This document shows positions 8,101-16,472 of a stretch of DNA of 41,392 nt, piece after piece. Each line of letters opens with the position of its first letter. The stretch's first letter is position 1. The translations under genes and the position numbers were made by a program. The DNA lies in the NCBI GenBank assembly GCA_008373095.1, contig RQOP01000046.1, forward strand, positions 1-41,392. Direction: 5' to 3'. The notes under the pieces are model-generated. The model saw only the letters and a program-made list of their open reading frames with translations, ran no database searches and had not been told where the DNA came from. The stretch comes from SAR202 cluster bacterium (GTDB lineage: Bacteria; Chloroflexota; Dehalococcoidia; Lucifugimonadales; UBA826).

Positions 8101-8436
8101 CATGCTACTAGAATGGGGCCTGCTATAAGGCATGCTGCCTATAAACTGGACAATACTGATGCACGTACCAAGATACTGTTTTTGATAAGTGATGGTAGGC
8201 CACAGGATCGAGGCTATAGTAGGGAAGGAGTTGAAAAAGAATATGCAGTACACGACACAAAAATGGCATTGGATGAGGCAAAAAAACAAGGGATTAATTC
8301 ATTTTGTCTGACCGTGGATAAAAATGGGCATGACTACCTAAAGACGATGTGCTCTGACATGGGATATGAAATTCTAGATGATATCAATGACTTACCTGAA
8401 CGATTGCTAGTCTTGTATCGGCGATTGACTATGTGA
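5107..8436 (+). CDS. Large NorD/CbbO-type protein with helical repeats and VWA domain
   Basis: A 1,109-residue protein, long for NorD/CbbO (usually about 600-800). The N-terminal ~280 residues hold degenerate helical repeats with the pattern A-x2-FF-x2-SP ... L-x4-W-x3-G (for example AAAHFFQVSPKVIASM and LACRFFAESPTLLDTL). The middle contains a strongly acidic stretch around residues 622-650 and a Gln/Glu-rich stretch. The C-terminus is a von Willebrand A domain: MIDAS LLDTSAST (Asp890, Ser892, Ser894) and LFLISDGRPQD (Asp1029). In known systems this partner recruits the NorQ-type ATPase to its client through the metal site. Start: GTG 5107 with AAGGAG five bases upstream. It ends the operon. 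Client unknown. Confidence 0.88.
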   Translation: MTDKLQALQELIPELEKYPAQVQDNFNKAISEMPEALSDEQRSDWLKQGIAIAAQTVRSWEAAAHFFQVSPKVIASMPYSYFVRWMECGSSLCEESPTLASAYFEASPATMSKLRSRHIESWAGLGDGLYKGTWKSSTLACRFFAESPTLLDTLSFQQLENFANFLDALSHRSYDLSSECLTLGEQIFPLVGEDKDAFLSLATTLVDTGWREVKSFFEAGAKALPKIHPEERMRFLKLAESLVNNGGTNIPGTMLEISQSLSLLEEDNHHIVLGFAETLLDEEPLAMPEFIKSAPIVLEKLTIMQLGRWYQEGVNTLSQNKDGGLAFFKIESSHSEAVIETLSSGIEFDRIKPVMEMYCRALAGAEIKLSPTDALVEKNIGWVSNESPTTEGSTVFVPTVVDRYASKEENYAWFKVVSTHQVAHLEFGSFIFEFEREAELFENLRLDLEKRRIEALQNKQAEDLSGADEPDNPEISQDQSLEAHTGLERAWLTDMQRFFDLFEDRKLSLDIFTVVEDGRLDARVKAEYPGIKSSYIQVQSDSHENRPDIKELPAREAMVEFMVRLSLQQYEGVSAPSKYSKEASQVAQIARRVLVSDATVEDTAEATLRIYAIISAIPNEEIPPDDWNDMDFEDEDDEDYVDPEDMENLLEQIGMGMEMELRPEGEEEYESLQEVEYRGDFKPELAQLMTELRMQEQDEMSQAQGEPLTQEQLQELLENSAELDLQATEGEIQESSGMFADNIMKEAGANMPQSPDDSQGPFVHVDEEGGELEPAEPETFVYDEWDFRAEDYKPRWCIVRQKTMQEGDPAYFGNTLNEYGTLVTRIRRQFEMMVPEMFRKERKLIDGEDIDIDDVIENMVDIKTGSSPDEKFYWRRNKVQRDVAVAFLLDTSASTAEAIDEGKNKQDDWDAPDDPVEYMVWLRTRRGEQMRRSYKRIIDMEKESMVLLINALEAIGDTYGIYGFSGYGRENVEFYTVKDLQEGFSDKVKRRIDRIAPLHATRMGPAIRHAAYKLDNTDARTKILFLISDGRPQDRGYSREGVEKEYAVHDTKMALDEAKKQGINSFCLTVDKNGHDYLKTMCSDMGYEILDDINDLPERLLVLYRRLTM

Positions 8437-8449
8437 TGCCGGTTACATA

Positions 8450-8467
8450 AAAATATTTAAATATTTT
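8450..8467. repeat. 18-base perfect AT palindrome after the VWA gene
   Basis: AAAATATTTAAATATTTT reads the same on both strands. It lies 13 bases after the VWA stop, in the 195-base gap before transaldolase. It could be a weak terminator or a regulator site. AT-only palindromes also arise by chance, so confidence in function is low. Confidence 0.3.
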
Positions 8468-8574
8468 AATTATCGTATGTTAAACCCCTATCAAGGCATT
8501 TTTCAGCTGCAATAGGGTAGAATTTTTCTATTGAGGCGATGCTTGGATGGTATTATGTTTGCATATTTTCGGTG

Positions 8575-8603
8575 TTGCCATAACCTATTAGAAACAATAG
8601 TAA
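8575..8603 (+). promoter_or_regulatory. Candidate promoter for tal-pgi with internal dyad
   Basis: TTGCCA (8575-8580), 17 bases, then TAGTAA (8598-8603). The -35 is good; the -10 is poor. The spacer contains a short dyad, CTATT at 8585-8589 and AATAG at 8596-8600, which could be an operator. Tentative. Confidence 0.25.
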
Positions 8604-8631
8604 ATACCGTGATCTGTGATGGAGGAAATTT

Positions 8632-9744
8632 ATGTCGAAAGCTGCTAATTTATTGGCACTGGAAGAACTTGGACAGTCAGTATGGTATGACAACATAAGT
8701 AGGGAATTGCTTGTTTCGGGTGGATTGAAAGAGATACTTGATCAGGGAGTCGTCGGGCTGACATCTAATCCCAGTATATTTGAAAAAGCTATTTCTTCAT
8801 CTGAAGTTTATGATCCGGCCATCCAGAGCATGAATAGTGAAAAGTATTCAGATATTGAGGTGTATGAAAAATTAGCAATAGCGGATATACAAGATGCTGC
8901 CGACCTTTTGGCGGACACTTATAGTAATACCCGGGTCCAAAATGGATATGTGTCTCTTGAAGTAAATCCTCATCTTGCTAATGACACAGATGGCACGGTT
9001 GCTGAGGCAGAAAGGCTTCATAAAAGGGTTGATCGGCCGAACCTAATGATAAAGGTGCCGGCGACCAAATCGGGAATTCCGGCAATACATCAATTGATAT
9101 CCAAAGGTATAAGTGTCAATGTCACGTTAATTTTTTCTACAGAAATGTATTCATTGGTACGCGAGGCGTATCTAAGCGGTCTTGAGAATCTTCATGCTAA
9201 TGGTGCAGATCTATCAAAAGTAATTTCCGTGGCCTCATTTTTTGTTAGTAGAGTGGATACCGCCGTCGATAACGCCATCTCCGAGGAAAAACTTCTCTCA
9301 GATGAGTTAAAAGGTATGGCAGGAATTGCAAATGCCAAAATTGCCTACAAAGACTTCCGGGACACTTTCTCATCTGTTCGATTTGAGAAACTTCGCGAAG
9401 CTGGTGCTAATATGCAGAGACCACTATGGGCTAGTACAAGCATGAAGAACCCAGCATTGCGAGACGTTCTATATGTCGAAAATCTAGTGGGCCAAGATAC
9501 AGTTAATACCATGCCAGATGTTACTTTGAATGCCTTCATAGACCATGGTAAATCTGAAAATACTATTACCAAAAATGTAAATGATTCCTATAATCACATA
9601 AATGAACTGATTGCTGGAGGTATAGATATGTCAGCAATCACAGAGGAGCTACTAAAAGATGGGGTCAGGGCGTTTGCGGACTCATTTGATCAACTCCTTG
9701 AGAATATATCTCATAAAAGGTCGACCTTGTCGGCTGTCCTGTAA
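8632..9744 (+). CDS. tal: Transaldolase
   Basis: Pentose phosphate pathway enzyme that transfers a dihydroxyacetone unit between sugar phosphates. The 370-residue protein is of the long actinobacterial/Chloroflexota-like type. Visible are GLTSNPSIFEKAI near the N-terminus, the Schiff-base lysine in LMIKVPATKSG (Lys141), VNVTLIFS, ASFFVSRVDTAVD and the ASTSMKNP segment. Start: ATG 8632 with GGAGG six bases upstream. The stop TAA at 9742-9744 is followed, in the same frame and only four codons later, by the ATG of phosphoglucose isomerase. In some bacteria these two enzymes form a single fused protein. Confidence 0.95.
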   Translation: MSKAANLLALEELGQSVWYDNISRELLVSGGLKEILDQGVVGLTSNPSIFEKAISSSEVYDPAIQSMNSEKYSDIEVYEKLAIADIQDAADLLADTYSNTRVQNGYVSLEVNPHLANDTDGTVAEAERLHKRVDRPNLMIKVPATKSGIPAIHQLISKGISVNVTLIFSTEMYSLVREAYLSGLENLHANGADLSKVISVASFFVSRVDTAVDNAISEEKLLSDELKGMAGIANAKIAYKDFRDTFSSVRFEKLREAGANMQRPLWASTSMKNPALRDVLYVENLVGQDTVNTMPDVTLNAFIDHGKSENTITKNVNDSYNHINELIAGGIDMSAITEELLKDGVRAFADSFDQLLENISHKRSTLSAVL

Positions 9745-9756
9745 TCCGTTGTCATT

Positions 9757-11355
9757 ATGTACTCTAAGCGGGATTCTACAGATTGGGATTCGAGCCTGCT
9801 TAAAAATGCACTTTCCCGTTTCTGGGATTCTACTGAAAATCCTGCTGTTGGCGAACCTTCCGGGATGTCTAACTATTTGGGATGGACATTGGGTTGTGAC
9901 TGGACTCAAGAGGAAACAGTTTCATATTCAAACTTGGCAACTCAAATATGTATAGAAAATTTTCGATATGTATTGTTGATCGCGGTCGGGGGAAGTAGCG
10001 CAGGGGCCAGAGCGATTGTTTCTTTAGGCGATGACAGACCTCAATTCATATATGTTGATTCTTTAGTACCTGACACCGTCGAAAAAATACTGAATAAAGT
10101 AGGAAACGAGAAAACCCTTTTAATAGTTTCTTCTAAATCAGGTACAACCCTTGAAACAGTCACCCTTGCCAAGTATTTCTTGGAAAAATTATCTGCCATT
10201 TTAACGATGTCCTGTGGCTCCCAAAATGCGATCGCTATTACTGATCCTGGCACAGAACTTGAAACCTTCGCTCTTCAACATAAATTTAGAAGTGTTGTAT
10301 ATGGGAAAATTAATATAGGTGGCCGATTTTCTGAATTGTCTTCTTTTGGACTTTTTCCTGCCCTTTTGAACAAATCTGACGTAGCTTCCGTTGTTGATGC
10401 TGCAAATAATATGGTTTCTTTGTGTCACAACTTGGAATATCAACAAAATCCAGCAGCTTCTTTATCAGATTATTTAGGAAATAACCTTGCGCAAAGCAGG
10501 GATAAATTATATGTATACCTACCATCATCAATGAAAAATTTTGATATGTGGTTGGAGCAGTTGCTATCTGAAAGTTTAGGAAAGGAAGGTGTTGGAATTA
10601 TCCCTATAGTCGGGGAACCTGAACTCTTGAATCCTTCGAAGGATGTTTGCGCTGTTATTTATGAGGATTTATCAGATCCTGATAAATCAGTATTTGAGCT
10701 TAGAAAGAAATTGGAAGATTATTCTATCCCCACATATGAAATACAGGTTGACGGGCCAGCTTGTATCGGAGGCGAATTTTTCAAGTGGAAGTTGTCCGTA
10801 GTTCTACTTGCAAACCTAATGGATATAAATCCATTCGACCAGCCTCAAGTCCAAAATTCGAAAGATATGACTAATAAAATTCTTGACCATTTTGTTCTTG
10901 AAGGAGAATTGCCTGTTACATCACCTACTGTAAGTTTCTATGAATGGGTGAGTAACATAACAAGTAGCAACTACGTAGCTATATTGCCGTTCGTGTCTAT
11001 TGAGGATTCGGAACGAAAGTTGCTTTCTGGGTTGGCCATAGGTATTAGTTCTTTAACTGGCGCCCATGTCACTATAGCTTCAAGCCCATCTTATTTACAT
11101 TCGACCGGCCAGATGCATAAAGGAGGACCTGCTTCGGGGGTTTTCCTTCAGTTATTGAGTACTTCGTCTGAAGAAGTACCAATCAGAGATGAAAATTATG
11201 GTCTTTCTACTCTTCTATCAGCTCAGGCTGACGGAGATCTCGAAACGTTGTTATCACTCGGACGCTCAGTCTGCAGAGTTAACCTAGGGCCTGATATCAA
11301 TAAGGGATTGAGAGAGCTAGTGAGTGATGTTAAAGATATATATTTGAGAAAGTAA
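9757..11355 (+). CDS. pgi: Glucose-6-phosphate isomerase
   Basis: Interconverts glucose 6-phosphate and fructose 6-phosphate. The 532-residue protein resembles the isomerase half of bifunctional transaldolase/phosphoglucose isomerases. Visible are the phosphate-binding motif SSKSGTT (Ser126-Thr131), the active-site stretch NIGGRFSELSSFGLFP (GGR plus S-x2-S) and the C-terminal catalytic lysine motif STGQMHKGGPASGVFLQ (Lys455). There is no ribosome-binding site in front of ATG 9757, and the gene is in frame with tal across one stop codon. Expression probably depends on termination-reinitiation at the tal stop or on readthrough. It ends one base before the convergent Mrp gene. Confidence 0.94.
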   Translation: MYSKRDSTDWDSSLLKNALSRFWDSTENPAVGEPSGMSNYLGWTLGCDWTQEETVSYSNLATQICIENFRYVLLIAVGGSSAGARAIVSLGDDRPQFIYVDSLVPDTVEKILNKVGNEKTLLIVSSKSGTTLETVTLAKYFLEKLSAILTMSCGSQNAIAITDPGTELETFALQHKFRSVVYGKINIGGRFSELSSFGLFPALLNKSDVASVVDAANNMVSLCHNLEYQQNPAASLSDYLGNNLAQSRDKLYVYLPSSMKNFDMWLEQLLSESLGKEGVGIIPIVGEPELLNPSKDVCAVIYEDLSDPDKSVFELRKKLEDYSIPTYEIQVDGPACIGGEFFKWKLSVVLLANLMDINPFDQPQVQNSKDMTNKILDHFVLEGELPVTSPTVSFYEWVSNITSSNYVAILPFVSIEDSERKLLSGLAIGISSLTGAHVTIASSPSYLHSTGQMHKGGPASGVFLQLLSTSSEEVPIRDENYGLSTLLSAQADGDLETLLSLGRSVCRVNLGPDINKGLRELVSDVKDIYLRK

Positions 11356-11356
11356 C

Positions 11357-12163
11357 TTATTTGCTTCCCAATACATCGAGGGTTTTTGACATCACATTAC
11401 GATATTCAGACAATATTTCATTGTTCAATAAAGAGGCAGGCCTAGATGTGTCTTGGTAGTCAGACCTGACATTTATCTCACCCAGATACTCAAGTTCTAA
11501 TTCCTCAGATATCTCTTGCCCTGCTCCTTGTCCAAAAATTCCACCGGACATGTTTTCAACTACCCCTAATACATTCACCTGCAATTTACGGATCATGTTT
11601 ATAGAACGTTTGGCATCTATTTTGGCCAGCTCTTGAGGTGTTGTTACAACGACGAACCCATCCATTGTAAGTACTTGCATGACAGTTAATGGTGCGTCAG
11701 ATGTACCTGGAGGCATGTCTACAACTAAGTAATCTAATTCACCCCATTCAGTGCTTTGGAGCATTTGGTTTATAGCATTGTGGATCATGGGGCCTCGCCA
11801 TATTATGGCCTCGTCCTCATTTTCTTGAAAGAATGACATGGACATTACTTTGACGCCAAATCTTTCTGGAGGCACCATCTTTTGCTCTCCCCCAACTGTG
11901 GGGTGTTCTGAAATTTTCATCGCCCTGACAACATTCGGACAGTCAATATCAACATCTAGAATACCAACTGTAGCCCCATCATTAGCAAGTGTAGCAGCCA
12001 GATTTACTGCCACTGTTGTCTTACCTACACCACCTTTTCCACTGTACACGCCAATTTTATTTTTTATTCCTGAAAGGGACTCCTCAATTTGACGCTTTTG
12101 GTCAAACTGACGTTTCATTGCTTCAATTCGAGCGCGTGCCTGAGCTGGGTTTTGTTGAGCCAT
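11357..12163 (-). CDS. Mrp/NBP35-family P-loop ATPase lacking the CxxC motif
   Basis: MinD-like deviant Walker ATPase of the Mrp (ApbC/NBP35) family, known as Fe-S cluster carriers. Visible are the Walker A YSGKGGVGKTTVAVNLA, DVDIDCPNV, IWRGPMIHNAINQM, the Walker B-like VVDMPPGTSDAPLT and VVTTPQELAKIDA. The usual ENMS...CPxC...GxGGG segment is shortened to ENMSGGIFGQGAGQEI, so the cluster-binding CxxC is absent and I see only one Cys in the whole protein. Start: ATG 12163 with GGAG six bases upstream; the ATG at 12178 has no site. The separate MIP18-like gene upstream corresponds to the domain often fused to the N-terminus of Mrp. Confidence 0.9.
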   Translation of the reverse strand: MAQQNPAQARARIEAMKRQFDQKRQIEESLSGIKNKIGVYSGKGGVGKTTVAVNLAATLANDGATVGILDVDIDCPNVVRAMKISEHPTVGGEQKMVPPERFGVKVMSMSFFQENEDEAIIWRGPMIHNAINQMLQSTEWGELDYLVVDMPPGTSDAPLTVMQVLTMDGFVVVTTPQELAKIDAKRSINMIRKLQVNVLGVVENMSGGIFGQGAGQEISEELELEYLGEINVRSDYQDTSRPASLLNNEILSEYRNVMSKTLDVLGSK

Positions 12164-12221
12164 GAGATACTCCGCCATGCTGATTCATAAGAACCGGTTT
12201 AATAAATGAAAACCTGGAATA

Positions 12222-12536
12222 TTAATCCAATCCGAGTAAGCGTTTTCCTTCCTCAGTTATCATATCAGGAGTCCAAGGGGGATCAAAAACAAGGTCGACA
12301 TTTATGTCTTCGACACCTTCTACTTCCGCCAATCTCCATTCCGCTTGTTGAGCTATATAAGGTCCCATGCCGCAGCCAGCAAAAGTTAACGTCATACTAA
12401 CGTCTACATCTCCGTCCGCTACTTCAACTCCGTATACCAAACCTAGATCGACGATATTTACAGGTATTTCTGGGTCATAGACATCTCTTAAGGCTTCAAG
12501 TACATCATCTTTTGTGACTGTTTCAGAATCTGGCAT
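12222..12536 (-). CDS. MIP18/DUF59-family Fe-S assembly protein (SufT-like)
   Basis: A 104-residue protein that is a single MIP18 (DUF59) domain, a family that takes part in Fe-S cluster maturation. Visible are [20 protein letters not shown], the conserved cysteine in [11 protein letters not shown] (canonical TxPGCPxG) and the C-terminal [18 protein letters not shown]. The gene lies 58 bases upstream of the Mrp ATPase on the same strand, a common pairing. Because that Mrp lacks its own CxxC, this single cysteine may be the only cluster ligand of the pair; that is inference. AAGGA lies six bases before the ATG at 12536. Confidence 0.92.
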   Translation of the reverse strand: MPDSETVTKDDVLEALRDVYDPEIPVNIVDLGLVYGVEVADGDVDVSMTLTFAGCGMGPYIAQQAEWRLAEVEGVEDINVDLVFDPPWTPDMITEEGKRLLGLD

Positions 12537-12630
12537 TCTTAATCCTTATCGGGAGCACTTTACTTGTTGACACATGTAGTCAGGAATAAATTCTATATTT
12601 TGACTTCTTATAGTGTCAATAAAGGTTTAG

Positions 12631-14616
12631 CTAATTCGAGTCATCAGCAACTATTTTTCTCAAATCTAATATTTGATCTCTTACTATTGCAGCCTTTTCA
12701 AATTCCAGTTGTTTAGAGGCTGATTTCATTTGGGTTTCTAGGTCTTTTATCAGTCTAACTAAATCTTCCTTAGGCAAATCTAGACCTTTTACCAATTCTT
12801 CTCTCGACGGTTCAACGACAGATTTTACTCTTTCGGTAATATCCCTGATGGTTTTTTGTATACCTTGAGGGGTAATTCCATTCTCATCGTTATAAGCCTT
12901 TTGAATGAAACGCCTCCGATCAGTTTCTTCAATAGCGCTTTTCATGGAGTCGGTAACTTTGTCTGCATACATAATCACTTTCCCATCTATGTGCCTAGCG
13001 GCTCGGCCCACGGTCTGGATTAAAGATGTTCGGGAACGTAGGTATCCTTCCTTGTCTGCGTCCAAGATGGCCACCAAACTTACTTCTGGAAGGTCCAAAC
13101 CTTCACGTAGTAGGTTTATCCCTACTAGAACATCGTATACGCCCATCCTTAAATCCCGTAGAATTTCGCTTCTTTCTAAGGTGTCTATTTCAGAATGTAA
13201 ATAATGTGTTCGTATTCCAGATTCCTTTAAGTAATCTGATAGCTCTTCTGACATCCGCTTGGTGAGTGTGGTAACGAGACATCTTTCTCCTTTTTTGACT
13301 CGAGAGTCTATTTGATCAAGCAGGTCATCAATTTGGCCACTTACTGGTTTAACTTCAATTACAGGGTCGAGTAACCCGGTTGGTCTTATAACCTGTTCTG
13401 CAGTGGTTGAACTATTTTCAGTTTCATATGGCCCAGGGGTTGCTGAGACAAATACCACTTGCTTCACTTTATTTTCAAATTCCTGAAAATTTAGAGGCCT
13501 ATTGTCGAGTGCGGAAGGTAATCTAAAACCATATTCAACCAGTGTCTTTTTCCTAGATTGATCTCCTCCGTACATTGCTCTTACTTGTGGCAAAGTCATG
13601 TGGGATTCATCAACGAAAAGTACAAAATCTTCAGGGAAATAATCCAATAGAGTATACGGTGTGCTTCCTGCCTCTCGTTGAGATAAGTGTCTTGAATAAT
13701 TCTCCACACCTGCACAATATCCGGCCATTTCCAGCATTTCAAGATCGTATTTCGTTCGCGACTCTAATCTCTGCGCTTCAAGTAGTTTGTCTGCTGATTT
13801 TAAGAATTTTAAGTGAGCGTGTAGTTCTTCTTCAATGTCCTTAATAGCCATCTGCAATTTTTCTTTAGAAGTAACAAAGTGCTTGGCTGGGTATATTTCA
13901 ACATATTCTTGATCGCCAAGAATTTCACCCGTAAGCGGGTCTAGATGTGTTATTTTTTCGACCTCATCTCCCCAAAATTCGATTCTAATTCCCAATTGCT
14001 CATATGCAGGAAGTATTTCTAAAGTGTCCCCTCGGACTCTGAAACGACCTCTTGCCAAATCATAGTCGTTTCTCTCATATTGCATATCAACCAACTTCCT
14101 TATTAAGTCACGTTGATTTTTAGATTCCCCTTTTTTTATCGTAGCGACAAAACCTTGATACTCTTCTGGGGCACCGAGGCCAAATATACACGAAACAGAA
14201 GCCACTATTAGTACGTCTTTTCTAGTCAGTAATGATCGGGTGGCTGAGTGTCGTAATTTGTCGAGTTCCTCATTTACGTCGGCATCTTTTTCAATATATG
14301 TGTCAGTTCTGGGCACATAAGCTTCTGGCTGATAGTAATCGTAGTAACTTACGAAGTATTCAACAGCATTTTCTGGGAAAAATTCTTTGAATTCTGTAGC
14401 CAACTGGGCGGCGAGAGTTTTATTGTGCGCAATGACAAGCGTTGGCTTTTGAATTTGCTCCACAACACAGGCCATGGTAAACGTTTTTCCACTTCCTGTG
14501 ACACCGAGTAATGTTTGTTTATCCAAGCCACTTAGTATTCCGTCAGAAAGTTTAGAGACGGCAGCTGGCTGATCGCCCATTGCCCTAAAGTCTGCTGAAA
14601 TTTTAAATTCAGGCAT
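12631..14616 (-). CDS. uvrB: UvrABC system protein B
   Basis: Damage-recognition helicase of nucleotide excision repair; loads with UvrA and recruits UvrC. The 661-residue length is typical. Visible are Walker [11 protein letters not shown] near the N-terminus, the beta-hairpin [12 protein letters not shown] that clamps [20 protein letters not shown], the helicase motif [29 protein letters not shown] and a C-terminal UVR coiled-coil ([14 protein letters not shown]). It is the last gene of the yebC-ruvC-ruvA-methyltransferase-uvrB cluster, 11 bases after the methyltransferase stop, with no obvious SD, so it is likely translated by coupling. Confidence 0.97.
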   Translation of the reverse strand: MPEFKISADFRAMGDQPAAVSKLSDGILSGLDKQTLLGVTGSGKTFTMACVVEQIQKPTLVIAHNKTLAAQLATEFKEFFPENAVEYFVSYYDYYQPEAYVPRTDTYIEKDADVNEELDKLRHSATRSLLTRKDVLIVASVSCIFGLGAPEEYQGFVATIKKGESKNQRDLIRKLVDMQYERNDYDLARGRFRVRGDTLEILPAYEQLGIRIEFWGDEVEKITHLDPLTGEILGDQEYVEIYPAKHFVTSKEKLQMAIKDIEEELHAHLKFLKSADKLLEAQRLESRTKYDLEMLEMAGYCAGVENYSRHLSQREAGSTPYTLLDYFPEDFVLFVDESHMTLPQVRAMYGGDQSRKKTLVEYGFRLPSALDNRPLNFQEFENKVKQVVFVSATPGPYETENSSTTAEQVIRPTGLLDPVIEVKPVSGQIDDLLDQIDSRVKKGERCLVTTLTKRMSEELSDYLKESGIRTHYLHSEIDTLERSEILRDLRMGVYDVLVGINLLREGLDLPEVSLVAILDADKEGYLRSRTSLIQTVGRAARHIDGKVIMYADKVTDSMKSAIEETDRRRFIQKAYNDENGITPQGIQKTIRDITERVKSVVEPSREELVKGLDLPKEDLVRLIKDLETQMKSASKQLEFEKAAIVRDQILDLRKIVADDSN

Positions 14617-14627
14617 ATTTCTACCAG

Positions 14628-15383
14628 TTAATTAAGTGAGAGGGACCATATTGTCTCGTCCGCCTCTCGATTATATGGGGTGCCATCATAATCTCCGGAT
14701 ATTTCCTGTATTTTAAACCCGCAAAATTCAAAGAGGTACCTCGCTTCATCAGTGTATAAATATCTAAGAGTGAAATCTGCATACCTTTTTGAAGTTATTT
14801 GGTCGTCTTTGCTCTCACTGATTGACAGCTGAGTATGTATCAGCTGGTTGTGATGGTCAAATCTACTGCGGTGGTGTAGCGATTTGATCGTCTCACTGTC
14901 ATCTTCAAAATCTCTAAGATGGTAGAAAATTTCAGAATTCTGGTCGAACAAATCCCTGGTTGGTACAAACAGATCAATTATCAACCTACCCTCAAAGTCG
15001 AGGTGCTTTCTGATTGCGGTCAAGGCATTAATTTGATCGTCAACTGAAAGAAGAGATTGAAATCCTCTGTAGGGAAAAATTATTAAGTTATATCTTTTTT
15101 TGAGGTAAAGACTTCGTACATCCTGTAGGATAATTTCTATGGGAGCATCAATATCTCCAGCTTTACTTTCAAGTTGTTCTAACATTTTTTGTGAGTAATC
15201 TATGGCAGTTATATCAGCACCAGCCTCCATCATCGGGATTGTGACTCTCCCCGTACCGCACCCTATTTCCAGCACTTTCCCACCTAATTCTTTGTACTTT
15301 TGTAGATAAAAGGCTATGTCGTAATCCACATATGAATAGACCTCATCGTAGAGCTCGGCCCATGAATCGTAGTCTGTGCTCAT
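14628..15383 (-). CDS. Class I SAM-dependent methyltransferase
   Basis: A 251-residue protein with a Rossmann methyltransferase fold. Motif I is clear ([16 protein letters not shown]), followed by [16 protein letters not shown], where the Asp would bind the SAM ribose, and a motif-IV-like [14 protein letters not shown]. The substrate is not recognisable. Its start overlaps the ruvA stop by four bases (ATGA) and it precedes uvrB by 11 bases, so it is embedded in a DNA-repair operon. That placement suggests, but does not show, a nucleic-acid or repair-linked role. A small-molecule substrate is equally possible. Confidence 0.88.
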   Translation of the reverse strand: MSTDYDSWAELYDEVYSYVDYDIAFYLQKYKELGGKVLEIGCGTGRVTIPMMEAGADITAIDYSQKMLEQLESKAGDIDAPIEIILQDVRSLYLKKRYNLIIFPYRGFQSLLSVDDQINALTAIRKHLDFEGRLIIDLFVPTRDLFDQNSEIFYHLRDFEDDSETIKSLHHRSRFDHHNQLIHTQLSISESKDDQITSKRYADFTLRYLYTDEARYLFEFCGFKIQEISGDYDGTPYNREADETIWSLSLN

Positions 15384-15964
15384 CTATTTGTGATGTGTTC
15401 TAGGGCCATTCTGATTTTCTCTTCAGTGGTCAAATCAGGTGAATTTATGGACGATATGGCCTCCCTCGCTTCCTGCACTGAATAACCTAGAGCAGTCAGA
15501 GAATCAAATACATCATCGATTTCAGTGGCATCAGCTGGAATCGACCATGTTTGTTCCATTTTACCTTTAAGTTCTAGAAGGATCCTATTGGCGGTTCGGG
15601 TTCCAACTCCAGATACAGATTTGAATGCATTTACATCTTCTGCTGATACTGCAGCAGCAAGTGCTGAGGCATCAAAAGTTGAAAGAATGGCTAGTGCCAG
15701 TCTAGGGCCTACTCCGCTAATTGTAATTAGTGTATCGAAGGCATTTCGATCATTTTCCGATATAAACCCGTAAAGTGTTATTGAATCCTGCCTCATTTGT
15801 AAAGAGGTCAAAATTTTTACGGTATCACCTAAATCGCCGATATTTTCGACTGTAGTTGTGGGCGTACTTATTCTTAGAGTGATACCAGAAACGTCTATGT
15901 CCAAATACTCAGGACCTTTCGAGGTTAATTTACCTGTGACTGCTGATATTAGTGTGTTTACCAT
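15380..15964 (-). CDS. ruvA: Holliday junction DNA helicase subunit RuvA
   Basis: Binds four-way junctions as a tetramer and loads the RuvB motor. The 194-residue protein has the three usual domains: an N-terminal OB-fold (to about residue 63), two helix-hairpin-helix motifs (ISGVGPRLALAIL and VSGVGTRTANRILLELK) and a short C-terminal RuvB-binding domain (FDSLTALGYSVQEAREAI). ATG 15964 has AGGA eight bases upstream and overlaps the ruvC end by seven bases. ruvB is not in the window. Confidence 0.96.
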   Translation of the reverse strand: MVNTLISAVTGKLTSKGPEYLDIDVSGITLRISTPTTTVENIGDLGDTVKILTSLQMRQDSITLYGFISENDRNAFDTLITISGVGPRLALAILSTFDASALAAAVSAEDVNAFKSVSGVGTRTANRILLELKGKMEQTWSIPADATEIDDVFDSLTALGYSVQEAREAISSINSPDLTTEEKIRMALEHITNR

Positions 15965-16458
15965 GTGGAACTTCCTATTAAATCATCTAGCATGTGGGAG
16001 TTAATGTGGCATATAGCTACAGCTAAAGCATCCGTAACATCATCTGAACCTGGTATGTCTTCTCCCCCCAGCAATAGACTAACCATTTCACTTACCTGTT
16101 CTTTTGAACTTCCACCATAGCTAGTCACAGATTTTTTTACTTCTTGTGGGGCATATCGAAAAACTGGGATATTGTTTTGAGCACCAGCAATGAAGACCAC
16201 AGACTGAGCCTGTCCTATAGCAATTGCAGTTCGGGGGTTTTTGGAAACGAAAGGTTCTTCAACGGCTATTGCGTCAGGGAGAATTTGTTTGATCACTTTA
16301 GTTGTTTCTTCAAATAAGAAAGCTAAACGAATTTCAAGAGAGTCTTTTCTCTTGGGGGTCACCAAGCCATTATAAGGCGTTACCAAGTCCCCTGAAATTG
16401 AATCTACGACACCTAGGCCCATTTTAATGGTTCCAGGGTCTACACCCAGAACTCTCAT
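15958..16458 (-). CDS. ruvC: Holliday junction endonuclease RuvC
   Basis: Resolves Holliday junctions as a dimeric RNase-H-fold nuclease. The 166-residue length is normal. Catalytic acidic residues are visible: Asp in MRVLGVDPGTIKMG (Asp7), Glu in AIAVEEPF, and the C-terminal acidic pair in GSDDVTDALAVAICH. The junction-binding helix KNPRTAIAIGQAQSVV is conserved. It lies between yebC (14 bases upstream) and ruvA (overlapping). Confidence 0.96.
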   Translation of the reverse strand: MRVLGVDPGTIKMGLGVVDSISGDLVTPYNGLVTPKRKDSLEIRLAFLFEETTKVIKQILPDAIAVEEPFVSKNPRTAIAIGQAQSVVFIAGAQNNIPVFRYAPQEVKKSVTSYGGSSKEQVSEMVSLLLGGEDIPGSDDVTDALAVAICHINSHMLDDLIGSSTW

Positions 16459-16472
16459 TTGTATCCTATTAT

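Noticed and set aside
8486-8517. CCCTAT/ATAGGG inverted repeat as a terminator of the VWA operon
   Set aside because: The stem is only six pairs with a 20-base loop and no T-run directly follows.
9659-9955. 98-codon frame across the tal/pgi junction
   Set aside because: It is a shifted frame of the two genes and shows no domain features.
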